In this document: piece by piece, positions 1 through 7,666 of the stretch
How the letters are laid out: every line of letters starts with the position of its first letter
How positions within the stretch are numbered: position 1 is the stretch's first letter
Assembly (NCBI GenBank): GCA_947626365.1
Contig: CANQRW010000011.1
Span: forward strand, 1 to 60,597
Length of the DNA: 60,597 nucleotides
Reading direction: 5' to 3'
Origin: an uncultured Lachnospiraceae bacterium
GTDB taxonomy: Bacteria > Bacillota > Clostridia > Lachnospirales > Lachnospiraceae
Position numbers and translations under genes: made by a program
The notes under the pieces: model-generated
The model's database searches: none
The model's input: only the letters and a program-made list of their open reading frames with translations
What the model was told of the DNA's origin: nothing

Positions 1-2
1 TC

Positions 3-845
3 ATGTATATCGCCGTCTTCGGCGTCAGCATTCTGGTCTGGCTGAAATACCGCAAAAAATATTTTCGGGGGAGCTGCGTCTTCGCGGCCAGCGCCATCGG
101 CGGTTACCTTCTTCTCAGCATAACCTTTACCCGGTTCTGTCAGCCAATGATCCCGGCAGACGCAGGTGCCTCCATGTCCGTATTCTCGCAGACGCTGGCC
201 AGGGCTTATGAACTGGAGCCGGAGCTGTGGACCCACGAGGAACTGGCCGCCTACAGCCGGTATTTCGGCGGAACGGACACCCAGTATATCGCCGAGAACG
301 CAGATCCTGTCAAAAGCCGTCTCTGGACGAATGGAAACACCTGGGAATTTCTGAAGTTCTGGGGCAAAGTCGGATTAAAGCATAAAAAATGCTATCTTGA
401 CGCTGTCCTCGCCGGTACGCGGCAAATGTGGTTTCCGGCCTCGGTTATCGACGGATATCTGGAATCAGGAACATCCGATTATCTTCCATTTGAAAAATGT
501 TATTATTTCTATTCCGACAGCATAGAAGAACCCGGTGTATTTATCAATCTTCTTCCTGCTGTCAATGGATTTTACCAGAGGATCGGCCTGTTCATTTCTT
601 TCGAACGGATTCCGATTCTGTCAATGCTTTTCTCAATCGGATTTCAGTTCTGGATTCTTCTGAACTGCGCGTTCTATATCGCATATCGAAGATGCCGCCG
701 CCTATACGTCCCGGTCTTAATTTTGATGGGCTATATGATAGGATCCGCTTTTGTTCCATTAGTTCTGCTGCGCTACTTCATCGCGATCTTTTTCGCGCTG
801 CCCCTGGTTCTGACATTTTCGCTGCAGCCGACGATGAAATACTGA
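3..845 (+). CDS. Membrane protein, C-terminal part (gene truncated by window edge)
   Basis: The reading frame is open from the first bases of the window, so the real start is probably upstream. The visible 280 residues hold one hydrophobic segment near residues 1-15, one near 30-45, a soluble extracytoplasmic-looking stretch of about 150 residues rich in Trp/Tyr, and then three membrane segments (about 195-265). This pattern of helices around a long outside loop resembles large polytopic proteins of the glycosyltransferase/DUF6020 type in Clostridia, but no catalytic motif is visible, so the function is not assigned. Stop codon TGA at 843-845. A copy of the dispersed hairpin repeat starts right after the stop. 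Confidence 0.55.
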   Translation: MYIAVFGVSILVWLKYRKKYFRGSCVFAASAIGGYLLLSITFTRFCQPMIPADAGASMSVFSQTLARAYELEPELWTHEELAAYSRYFGGTDTQYIAENADPVKSRLWTNGNTWEFLKFWGKVGLKHKKCYLDAVLAGTRQMWFPASVIDGYLESGTSDYLPFEKCYYFYSDSIEEPGVFINLLPAVNGFYQRIGLFISFERIPILSMLFSIGFQFWILLNCAFYIAYRRCRRLYVPVLILMGYMIGSAFVPLVLLRYFIAIFFALPLVLTFSLQPTMKY

Positions 846-888
846 CGAGCAGAGCGTTACTGGCGCCCTGCCCGCATACTGACATAAT
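844..888 (+). repeat. Dispersed hairpin repeat, copy A
   Basis: Stem arms GCAGAGCG (849-856) and CGCCCTGC (864-871) with one mismatch, loop TTACTGG, tail GCATACTGACATAAT (874-888). It sits between two convergent genes. It is one of seven relatives in the window that share loop and tail while the stem differs. Confidence 0.75.
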
Positions 889-932
889 GAAACCGGTCGT
901 ATTCGTCGTGGTCTTTGTTGTGCCCTTTTCGA

Positions 933-2414
933 TTATTCCACTTTCTCCTTAGCCGCGGCCGACGCAAGGGCGCGGTATTTCTCCTTCTCCGCCGCCATCT
1001 CCTCCACGGTCTTGGTCTTCAGGGTGAAGCCCTTCACCGGGCGGTAGGGAACGGTCTTATGCTCCAGCCGCGCCTTGGCCCGCTCGATCTCTTCCTTATA
1101 TTGAGGCAGCCACTCCGCGCCTGCCACCAGCATCTCATCCACCATCTGCCTGATCTCATCCGGCGTGCAGACGGCTCCGGTCAGAGGATCCATCATAGCC
1201 GCCTGATAGAGCAGATTGATATCGGCGTGAACCGCCGCTTCCACCGCCAGCTTCTGGACCCACACGCTCTGGGAACAGATGGCCGCGCATCCAAGAGGAA
1301 GGTCGCCTACCTTGGGAATGGAGATGCCGTTGTAATCCACGTAGCAGGGCACCTCCACCACGCACTCATCAGGAAGATTGGTGATGGTTCCGTTGTTCAT
1401 CACATTGAAATGTCCCCGGTAGATGCGGCCGGTCTCCAGGCTCTCGATGATATAGCTGCCGTGCTCCGTGGAACGTTTTTCGGGAATGAACTCCTTGGCC
1501 GGCTCCTTCAGCCAGTTGGGGAAATCCGTCTCAAACCAGTTGCGGCTTTCCTTGCAGACCCGCAGATATCCGGCGGTCTCGCCCTGGATCCAGCTGCTGT
1601 AGTTGATCCATTGTTCCATGTCCTCGGGGCGCTTTCGGTACCACATCAGATACTCGGACAGATGGCCGTTGGATTCAGTGGAATAATAGCCGAAATTCTT
1701 CATCACATCCAGGCGGATGTTCTCATCCTTGGCAAATTCCGCCTTCTTCATGTACTCATAGAGCTCTCCCGTCCGCTCCACGCCGTCGGTCTTCACGCTG
1801 ATGTACCAGGTCTGGTGATTCAAACCGGCGCAGATGATGTCCACATCCTTCTTATCCCGGCCCAGGGCCTGAGCGATCTGCTCGTGGCCGTGCTGGACGC
1901 CGTGGCAGAGGCCGTAGGTAGGCACCCCGCCGTACTTGTTGCAGGCCCAGGTCACCATGGCGTTGGGATTGGAATAGTTCAGCAGAATGCAGCCCTCCGC
2001 CGCCACCTCACGGATGTCCTTGCAAAAGCCCAGCATAGCGTCGATTCCCCGCTGTCCGTACATGATTCCGCCGATACACAGGGTATCGCCTACGCACTGG
2101 TCCACGCCGTATTTCAGGGGGATCTCCACATCAGTGGCGAAGGCTTCCAGCATGCCGATGCGCACGCAGTTGATCACATATTTGGCGTCCCTGAAAGCTT
2201 CCCGCCGGTCCAGCGTGGCGTGAATCTTAATGGAAAGGCCGTTCTCGTCAATATCTCTCTGGCACAGCTGGGTGACCATCCGCAGATTATCCGGATTGAT
2301 ATCCGTGAAGGCCACCTCGATATCATGAAATTCCGGAACCGTCAGAATATCCGCCAGAAGTCCTCTGGTGAAACCAATGCTGCCGGCCCCGATAAAGGCA
2401 ATTTTAAATGACAT
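933..2414 (-). CDS. Glycoside hydrolase family 4 (alpha-glucosidase/alpha-galactosidase type)
   Basis: This 493-residue protein belongs to family GH4, NAD- and divalent-metal-dependent glycosidases that act by a redox elimination mechanism in the cytoplasm. Visible signatures: N-terminal Rossmann motif IAFIGAGSIGFTRG (residues 5-18), the NYSNPNAM motif (about 146-153), the metal-site Cys at C170 in GLCHG and His at H200 in GLNHQ. The CHG variant resembles AglA-type alpha-glucosidases rather than the CHS of MelA, so its substrate probably differs from that of the adjacent GH4. Start ATG preceded by GGGAGGAA. It lies downstream of melA on the same strand, 171 bp apart, probably in the same transcript. 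Exact sugar specificity is not decidable here. Confidence 0.88.
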   Translation of the reverse strand: MSFKIAFIGAGSIGFTRGLLADILTVPEFHDIEVAFTDINPDNLRMVTQLCQRDIDENGLSIKIHATLDRREAFRDAKYVINCVRIGMLEAFATDVEIPLKYGVDQCVGDTLCIGGIMYGQRGIDAMLGFCKDIREVAAEGCILLNYSNPNAMVTWACNKYGGVPTYGLCHGVQHGHEQIAQALGRDKKDVDIICAGLNHQTWYISVKTDGVERTGELYEYMKKAEFAKDENIRLDVMKNFGYYSTESNGHLSEYLMWYRKRPEDMEQWINYSSWIQGETAGYLRVCKESRNWFETDFPNWLKEPAKEFIPEKRSTEHGSYIIESLETGRIYRGHFNVMNNGTITNLPDECVVEVPCYVDYNGISIPKVGDLPLGCAAICSQSVWVQKLAVEAAVHADINLLYQAAMMDPLTGAVCTPDEIRQMVDEMLVAGAEWLPQYKEEIERAKARLEHKTVPYRPVKGFTLKTKTVEEMAAEKEKYRALASAAAKEKVE

Positions 2415-2449
2415 TGCAAATTCCTCCCGAACTATTTATGTAATGAGTT

Positions 2450-2514
2450 GGGGCAAAAGGTATTTTGACCCCCATGATGCACGGATTGCTCCGCGCTTTG
2501 CGCTCCCGCAATCC
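2450..2514. repeat. Two intergenic hairpins between the GH4 genes
   Basis: GGGG...CCCC hairpin at 2450-2472 with A/T inner stem, then GGATTGC (2483-2489) pairing with GCAATCC (2508-2514) around an inner GCGC-TTT-GCGC stem (2493-2503). No U-tract follows on the minus strand, so these look like mRNA-stabilising or attenuating structures rather than a classic terminator. Confidence 0.5.
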
Positions 2515-2538
2515 TAAAGCACCTCAAATCCGCCCCTT

Positions 2539-2579
2539 TTACCTGTACTTAGGCAGAAGTCCCCGTGGACCTCCATAGC
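2539..2579 (-). repeat. Degenerate duplicate of the melA 3' end
   Basis: The 18 bases TTACCTGTACTTAGGCAG occur at 2539-2556 and again at 2586-2603, where they encode the last residues and stop of melA. Similarity continues for about 20 more bases with substitutions and a one-base deletion, so the outer copy no longer reads in frame. Period is 47 bp. It is a relic of a tandem duplication of the stop-codon region. Confidence 0.8.
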
Positions 2580-2585
2580 CGATTA

Positions 2586-3914
2586 TTACCTGTACTTAGG
2601 CAGGTAGTCACCATGGGCTTCCATCAGCTCGTCACACAGTTTGATGATGGTGTCGATATCCAGCTCCGCGGAAGTGTGGGGATCCAGCATGGCCGCCAGA
2701 TAGACGTCGTCCTTCTTCCGGCTCCGAGCCGCCTCGATAGTCATCAGCTGGCAGTTGATGTTGGTCATGTTGAGAGCCGCGCAGGCCGTAGGCAGGGCGC
2801 CGATCCGGGTGGGATGAATGCCCATGCCGTCCACCAGGCAGGGAACCTCCACGCAGGCTTCCTCCGGGAAGTTGGTGATCAGATGATTGGTGTTCAGCAC
2901 ATTTCCGCCGATCTTGTAAGGCGTGTTGGTAACAATGGACTCCATGATATGGGACGCGTACTCTCTGGAGCGCTCAAACTCCCTGACTCCGGTCTCCTTC
3001 AGCTTGCCGTACTCTTCCTTCCACTTGGCGATCTGATCGATACATCTTCTGGGATACTCATCCAGCGGGATCTTGTGCCGGTCGATCAGCTCCGGATATT
3101 TGGACTTGATGAAATAGGGGTTGTACTCCGCGTTGTGCTCGCTGGACTCGGTGCAGTAATATCCGAACCGCTGAATGTAGATATTCCGTACCTGATCGGT
3201 GAACTCCGGATCCTCCGCCAGCTTCTGGCTCGATCTTCTCCGGATCTCCGGATACAGGTCGTTGCCGTCCTTATCCGTAATCTCCAGAAGCCAGGCCTGA
3301 TGATTGATTCCGGCGATCAGCTCCCGACGCTCCTCTTCATACTGCTCCATGCCCAGCTCCTTGAGAATGGTGGGGGCGCAGACCTGGACGGAATGGCAGA
3401 GGCCGATGGTATTGGGGAAGGCGTAGCGCTGCATATAGCCGGTGATCATGGCCATGGGATTCACGTAGTTCAAAAACAGGGCGTCCGGACAGACTTCGTT
3501 CATATCGCGGGCAAAATCATCTACCACAGGAATAGTTCTGAGAGCTCTCATGATCCCGCCGATGCCCAGGGTATCGGCAATGGTCTGGCGCAGGCCGTAT
3601 TTCTTGGGAATCTCAAAATCGATGATGGTGCAGGGATCGTAACCGCCTACCTGGATGGCGTTCACCACAAACCTGGCGCCCTTTAAAGCCTCTTTCCGGT
3701 TCTCAACTCCCAGATGGGTCGTCACTTTCACCGGATTGCCTACGGTATGGTTCATGGCCTCGACGATGACCCGGCTCTCTTCCAGCCTGGACGCGTCGAT
3801 GTCGTAAAGGGCAAATTCGCTGTCCTTTAAGCAGTCCGTCATCAGGCAGTCTCCGATAATATTTCTCACAAAAACCGTACTTCCCGCTCCCATAAATGTA
3901 ATCTTGATTGACAT
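2586..3914 (-). CDS. melA: GH4 alpha-galactosidase
   Basis: This 442-residue GH4 enzyme is close in length to Bacillus MelA (about 432) and should hydrolyse alpha-galactosides such as melibiose or raffinose products in the cytoplasm using NAD and Mn. Signatures: Rossmann motif ITFMGAGSTVF (5-15), acidic D38/D40 after strand 2, LNYVNPMAM (148-156), CHSVQ with metal Cys C173, and INHQAW with H205. The CHS triplet is the form seen in alpha-galactosidase/galacturonidase members; LplD-type galacturonidase is the main alternative. Start ATG has AAAGGAGG eleven bases upstream. Divergent from an AraC regulator, a common arrangement for alpha-galactoside operons. Confidence 0.87.
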   Translation of the reverse strand: MSIKITFMGAGSTVFVRNIIGDCLMTDCLKDSEFALYDIDASRLEESRVIVEAMNHTVGNPVKVTTHLGVENRKEALKGARFVVNAIQVGGYDPCTIIDFEIPKKYGLRQTIADTLGIGGIMRALRTIPVVDDFARDMNEVCPDALFLNYVNPMAMITGYMQRYAFPNTIGLCHSVQVCAPTILKELGMEQYEEERRELIAGINHQAWLLEITDKDGNDLYPEIRRRSSQKLAEDPEFTDQVRNIYIQRFGYYCTESSEHNAEYNPYFIKSKYPELIDRHKIPLDEYPRRCIDQIAKWKEEYGKLKETGVREFERSREYASHIMESIVTNTPYKIGGNVLNTNHLITNFPEEACVEVPCLVDGMGIHPTRIGALPTACAALNMTNINCQLMTIEAARSRKKDDVYLAAMLDPHTSAELDIDTIIKLCDELMEAHGDYLPKYR

Positions 3915-3944
3915 AAGAAGCCTCCTTTTTGTATTTTTTTGATG

Positions 3945-3973
3945 TTTACTTTTTTGATACAGTCTGATAAAAT
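3945..3973 (+). promoter_or_regulatory. Probable promoter of the AraC-family gene
   Basis: TTTACT (3945-3950), 17-base spacer, TAAAAT (3968-3973). It overlaps the region between the divergent genes, so one regulator site could control both. Confidence 0.4.
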
Positions 3974-3991
3974 CATCCTGTAATTGTCTTT

Positions 3992-4020
3992 ATAATATTC
4001 GGCTTTTCCAGGACTTTCAA
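3992..4020 (-). promoter_or_regulatory. Probable promoter of melA operon
   Basis: On the minus strand TTGAAA (4015-4020), 17-base spacer, TATTAT (3992-3997), giving a leader of about 70 bases to the melA start. Confidence 0.6.
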
Positions 4021-4054
4021 TCGTAATAATTTGATAAAAAGGGGTAATTTTTTG

Positions 4055-4927
4055 ATGGGTGAATTTCAGGATATTCAGGACGACTACGGATTTCATTTTC
4101 TGGACGACGTGACGCACCCTCTGATCAGGATGAACGCCGTCGGCATCGAGTCCAGATACTCCGGCCAGTACTACTGGGATAACTCCGACCGGCCGGGCGG
4201 CTGGCTCTTTCAATACACCTTAAGCGGTAGCGGCACTGTGGAAATCGGCGGCAGAAAGCAGGTTCTGGAGCCTGGCATGGGATTCTTCGTGAAGCTGCCG
4301 GGGCCGGAGCGCTACTACTTTGACGAGGGACGCAACGCCGCCCCATGGAAACTTATTTTCATTCTCTTTGAGTGCCGGGAGGAAAGCTACTACCAATATA
4401 TCGAAGAACGACTGGGCAAGGTCTTCTCCGTTCCCTATTACAGCGATGCCATTCAGCTTCTGTTCGACATCCACCGCCAGGCAAAGGAGGGCAAAAATCT
4501 CAATCCTTTCTTTTTCAACAGCAAGGTCTTCGAATTCCTGTGCTGTCTCTGCGCTCTGGACAAGGACGCCAAAGCCGACCAGTCCGGCCTGATCCTCCGC
4601 GCCCGCAAATATCTGGACAGCCATTTTGACGGCCCCATCGGCATCGGCGATACCGCGGATTTCCTGGGCGTCAGCCAAAGCCATCTGTCCCGGGAATTTT
4701 ACCGGGCCACCGGCATGAAGCCTGTGGATTACCTGACCCGCCTGCGCTTAAAGCGCGCTATCCATCTGCTCCACACCACTGCATGGAAAATGGAGGAGGT
4801 CAGCAGCGCATGCGGCTTCTCCTCCTCCAACTATTTCAATAAGGTCTTCAAAAAATACATGGATATGACCCCTCAGCAGTTTCGGACCTACGCGAAAACC
4901 CAAGGGTACATCAGCGTGCAGATCTGA
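4055..4927 (+). CDS. AraC-family transcriptional regulator
   Basis: Start chosen at ATG 4055 because AAAAAGGGG ends ten bases upstream; a TTG at 4031 would put that site inside the gene. The 290-residue protein has an N-terminal cupin-like ligand domain (sugar-arm type, about residues 20-140, with the SGSGTVEIGGR turn) and a C-terminal double helix-turn-helix (about 190-285): SQSHLSREFYRATGMKPVDY and the second helix pair ending in CGFSSSNYFNKVFKKYMDMTPQQF. Divergently placed to the two GH4 genes, it is inferred to be their sugar-responsive activator. Family and architecture are clear; the effector is inferred only from context. Confidence 0.9.
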   Translation: MGEFQDIQDDYGFHFLDDVTHPLIRMNAVGIESRYSGQYYWDNSDRPGGWLFQYTLSGSGTVEIGGRKQVLEPGMGFFVKLPGPERYYFDEGRNAAPWKLIFILFECREESYYQYIEERLGKVFSVPYYSDAIQLLFDIHRQAKEGKNLNPFFFNSKVFEFLCCLCALDKDAKADQSGLILRARKYLDSHFDGPIGIGDTADFLGVSQSHLSREFYRATGMKPVDYLTRLRLKRAIHLLHTTAWKMEEVSSACGFSSSNYFNKVFKKYMDMTPQQFRTYAKTQGYISVQI

Positions 4928-5028
4928 TTCCGGAAGTCCGCATGTCCGGGCCATCGGCCGCCGGCCTGGCCTGACAGAGTTCTGTCCATCCTTCAGCAGC
5001 ACACTGCGCTGCCGGCCGGGCCCTCTGC

Positions 5029-6267
5029 TCAGCCGACCTTCCGCTCAGCCACAGCCTTGGCGATGGAAATATCCGCCGGGGCATAGGGGATCAGAGTCGC
5101 CTGAAACGCGTGGTAAAGGTCGGATTTGCCGGGCCATACCGTACCGATCAGGCGGTTCTGACGATCCAGCTGGTGGAACCAGGAGCCATGGACATGATCT
5201 GCGACCTTCTCATCCAGATACTCCATGAATTTCGCGTAATCCTCCGCATACCGCTCCTTCTTCGTCACCCGGTACAGAACCGCGGAGGTATTGATGGCCT
5301 CCGCCAGGGTCCAGTGCATCCGGTCATGAACCACCGGGGCCCCCGTCCAGTCCGTGGTGTACACGATTCCTGGAGCGCCGTCCGCGTCCCAGGCGTCCGC
5401 CACGGCCCGCTGGTACAGCTGCTCCGCCGCCTCCAGATAGGGGGCAGCCTCGGCTTCTCCGTCCGTCCAGGTGGACAGAGCCCACTGGGTGATGAGCCGC
5501 GCCCACTCAATGCCGTGGCCCGGCGTGGCCCCGTAGGGCTTAAAGGGATCGGCAGGGTTGTCTTTATTGCACTCCAGATCCGCTGCCCAGTCGCTGGTGA
5601 AATGCTCCGGGATCCGCCACTCATTTTGCGACGCCCAGCCGATGACGTGATCGATGATCCGTCCCGCCCGCACCCGGTATTTCTCGTCGCCGGTCACATC
5701 CGCCGCCGCCAGAAAAGCCTCCACGGAATGCATGTTGGCGTTCAGCCCCCGGTAGCTGCTCAGTTCCGTAAACTCCGTATTCCAGGTATCGCAGGCCAGA
5801 CCCTCCTCCTCGTTCCAGAACCGGAGGTCATAAAGGGCCAGGGCTTCCTTCAGAAGCTTCTCCGCTCCGGGCCTTCCCGCCAGCAGAGCCGATGATGCCG
5901 CCAGGATCACAAAGGCGTGGGCGTAGCACTGTTTGCTGGGCAGAATCCCTCCGTCCGCCGTAACCCCCGCGTACCAGCCGCCGTTTTCCTTATCCCAAAG
6001 CTCTCCCAAAAGCCCCCTTACCGCGGCGTCCGCCAGGGCCCCGCAGCCCTCCCGTCCCATCAGAGTACCGATGCTGTACACATGGGCCATCCGGCTGGTG
6101 ATCCAGGTTTCCCGGGGCCGGTCGGTCCAGGGCGTACCGTCGTCTCCCAGATAATAGGACGAGCCGCCCTCCGACGGAAACCTCCGGCCGAAGGCCAGCA
6201 GGTTCTCTCTCAGTTCTCCGAGAAAAGCCTTATTCTCCGGCGTATCGATGATGTATTTTTCTTTCAT
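5029..6267 (-). CDS. AGE/YihS-family aldose-ketose isomerase
   Basis: Start placed at ATG 6267 because AAGGAGGAG lies immediately upstream; a longer GTG start would include this site in the coding region. The 412-residue product matches the length of E. coli YihS (413) and shows the (alpha/alpha)6-barrel signatures of the N-acylglucosamine 2-epimerase/YihS group: ETWITSRMAHVYSIG (53-67), PSKQCYAHAFV (110-120), LNANMHSVEAFLAA (175-188) with H180, and GATPGHGIEWAR (246-257) with H251. DLYHAFQATL near the C terminus offers the third catalytic His. YihS acts on sulfoquinovose, and relatives act on mannose/fructose or related sugars; no other sulfoglycolysis gene is present, so a mannose/hexose isomerase role is as likely. 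Convergent with the AraC gene. Confidence 0.85.
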   Translation of the reverse strand: MKEKYIIDTPENKAFLGELRENLLAFGRRFPSEGGSSYYLGDDGTPWTDRPRETWITSRMAHVYSIGTLMGREGCGALADAAVRGLLGELWDKENGGWYAGVTADGGILPSKQCYAHAFVILAASSALLAGRPGAEKLLKEALALYDLRFWNEEEGLACDTWNTEFTELSSYRGLNANMHSVEAFLAAADVTGDEKYRVRAGRIIDHVIGWASQNEWRIPEHFTSDWAADLECNKDNPADPFKPYGATPGHGIEWARLITQWALSTWTDGEAEAAPYLEAAEQLYQRAVADAWDADGAPGIVYTTDWTGAPVVHDRMHWTLAEAINTSAVLYRVTKKERYAEDYAKFMEYLDEKVADHVHGSWFHQLDRQNRLIGTVWPGKSDLYHAFQATLIPYAPADISIAKAVAERKVG

Positions 6268-6310
6268 GACTATCTCCTCCTTCTGCACTTTTCGCAGATT
6301 TTAATGAATA

Positions 6311-7390
6311 TCATGAGCCAAGGGACAAATGGGTCATTTCCAGCATCTCGTAGGTCCCCGCCTTTTTCATGGCCTGGCAGATCTCTGCGCTGTCATACTC
6401 CGGCGCAAAGGACTGAGCAGCGTCACAGACCGCCTGAACAAGCGCAGGCTCCTCTTCCAACTCTTCTGATATCATCTCAGGCGTCTTTCCCCTGGATAGT
6501 TTTCGGACAATCATGCTGATGAGCGTTTCCGCACGTCCCTCTTTTCTACCTTCTTTTCTTCCTTCTTCTCGCCCTTTTTCTCGTCCTTCCTCCATCGCTT
6601 CCTTCCTCACAATGCGGTCATGCCGCTCCACGGAATACAGTTCCGTCATAAGATCCATCGTGGCCTCCTCTCTGTGCTTTGTCAGAAACTCCTCCAGGAT
6701 TCCTTCTTTCAGGCAGTCGTCAATTGCCAGATCAATCGCATTTTTCAATGTCAGCCCCTCCTTCAAATGACAGCGTACCATGCTGACCAGATATGCATAC
6801 TCATACAGGCGATGACAATTTTCCATCAGCTTTTGATTGTGGCCAAAGTTGATGTTCAGAACCGTCGCCGTACATTCCAGCCCAAAGGAACCGGTTTTAA
6901 CCTCATAAGAATCTGACAGCTTCAGCTCCATCCGCTCCGCTTCGTCCCTCGTCCCATTATAGAAGATGATATATCTGGGTGTCGGCAGCTTATGATGAAC
7001 GCTGGAATAGATATCCAACCCATGGACCGCCACATAGCCCTTGTATAACCTGCTGAAATAGAACAGTCCACGAAGCGGCATATTAGGATTCCATGTAGAC
7101 TGGGTCTCATACAGATTCATCTCGCTTCCGATCAAAAAGGATACGTCATTTTTCATTCCCAGATACAGGACATCTTCCAGCGTATTGACCACCAGCCGGC
7201 TGGCATCCGTATAGTGAGAATCATTGACCGCGTTATAAAGCGCCAGCAGCTCTTTAGGTTCCTGAAACAGACGGATAAACAAGCGGTTTTTGTACTCCCG
7301 GACCGCCGGCGCCCCCTTCTGTCTTTTTTCTGAATGCCGTTCCGGTCTTTCTTTCCGTGTCTCCGACCGATTTTTTCCTTGTTTCGCCAT
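6311..7390 (-). CDS. Rpn-family recombination-promoting nuclease / PDDEXK-type putative transposase
   Basis: Start ATG 7390 follows AAAGGAGAA; longer versions lack a site. The 359-residue protein has a basic, charged N terminus (residues 1-35), the LFIRLFQEPKELLALYNA opening typical of this family, a PD-(D/E)XK-like core (about 60-200, including YIIFYNG), and a C-terminal region with four or five EGRxxG-type charged repeats (about 285-310) forming a likely helical/coiled segment. The family is common in multiple copies in Clostridia; the E. coli relatives (RpnA-E) cut DNA and stimulate recA-independent recombination. Catalytic residues cannot be placed with certainty. It stands alone with its own promoter. 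Confidence 0.75.
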   Translation of the reverse strand: MAKQGKNRSETRKERPERHSEKRQKGAPAVREYKNRLFIRLFQEPKELLALYNAVNDSHYTDASRLVVNTLEDVLYLGMKNDVSFLIGSEMNLYETQSTWNPNMPLRGLFYFSRLYKGYVAVHGLDIYSSVHHKLPTPRYIIFYNGTRDEAERMELKLSDSYEVKTGSFGLECTATVLNINFGHNQKLMENCHRLYEYAYLVSMVRCHLKEGLTLKNAIDLAIDDCLKEGILEEFLTKHREEATMDLMTELYSVERHDRIVRKEAMEEGREKGREEGRKEGRKEGRAETLISMIVRKLSRGKTPEMISEELEEEPALVQAVCDAAQSFAPEYDSAEICQAMKKAGTYEMLEMTHLSLGS

Positions 7391-7405
7391 ATCATTTCTC
7401 CTTTC

Positions 7406-7434
7406 ATTGTACAATACTTCTGCCTGCTTTGCAA
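7406..7434 (-). promoter_or_regulatory. Probable promoter of the Rpn-family gene
   Basis: TTGCAA (7429-7434), 17-base spacer, TACAAT (7406-7411) on the minus strand. The start site would lie only about ten bases before the start codon. Confidence 0.5.
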
Positions 7435-7510
7435 AAGATTTTTGGGATTCCGGCTGAAATTCCGGGGCCGGTTTCCGCGGAGTCAGACACACTGTCCGCG
7501 GTTCCAGACA

Positions 7511-7533
7511 GAACCGGTTTTCAAAACCGGTTC
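7511..7533. repeat. Perfect 11-bp-arm palindrome
   Basis: Arms GAACCGGTTTT and AAAACCGGTTC around a single central base. It is about 75 bases upstream of the Rpn promoter and downstream of the DUF4143 ATPase gene. It could be an operator or a bidirectional terminator hairpin. Confidence 0.6.
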
Positions 7534-7623
7534 AGATACTAAGAACGGGAAAAGAATTCCCTGTGAAAATGATACGACGCCTGACGAAAAAAATCAAATA
7601 AATTATTTATAAATTTAATTTAA

Positions 7624-7666
7624 TACGAGCATAGCGTCACTGGCGCGTTTTTTATACTGACGTAAT
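7624..7666 (+). repeat. Dispersed hairpin repeat, copy B
   Basis: AATACGAGC head, GCG-TCACTGG-CGC hairpin (7634-7646), tail ATACTGACGTAAT (7654-7666). The tail overlaps the last codons and stop of the ATPase gene, so the repeat supplies that protein's C terminus (ITSV). The outer stem is weak here. Confidence 0.7.

Noticed and set aside
915-2411. 498-codon open frame on the plus strand opposite the first GH4 gene
   Set aside because: It mirrors the GH4 gene, has no ribosome site and no recognisable motifs; such antisense frames recur opposite most GC-rich genes here (for example 17719-19521, 20193-21518, 32399-33817, 53160-54476 and 54947-56317).
5029-6267. Sulfoquinovose degradation operon
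   Set aside because: Only a YihS-like isomerase is present; there is no sulfoquinovosidase of the GH31 type, kinase or aldolase.
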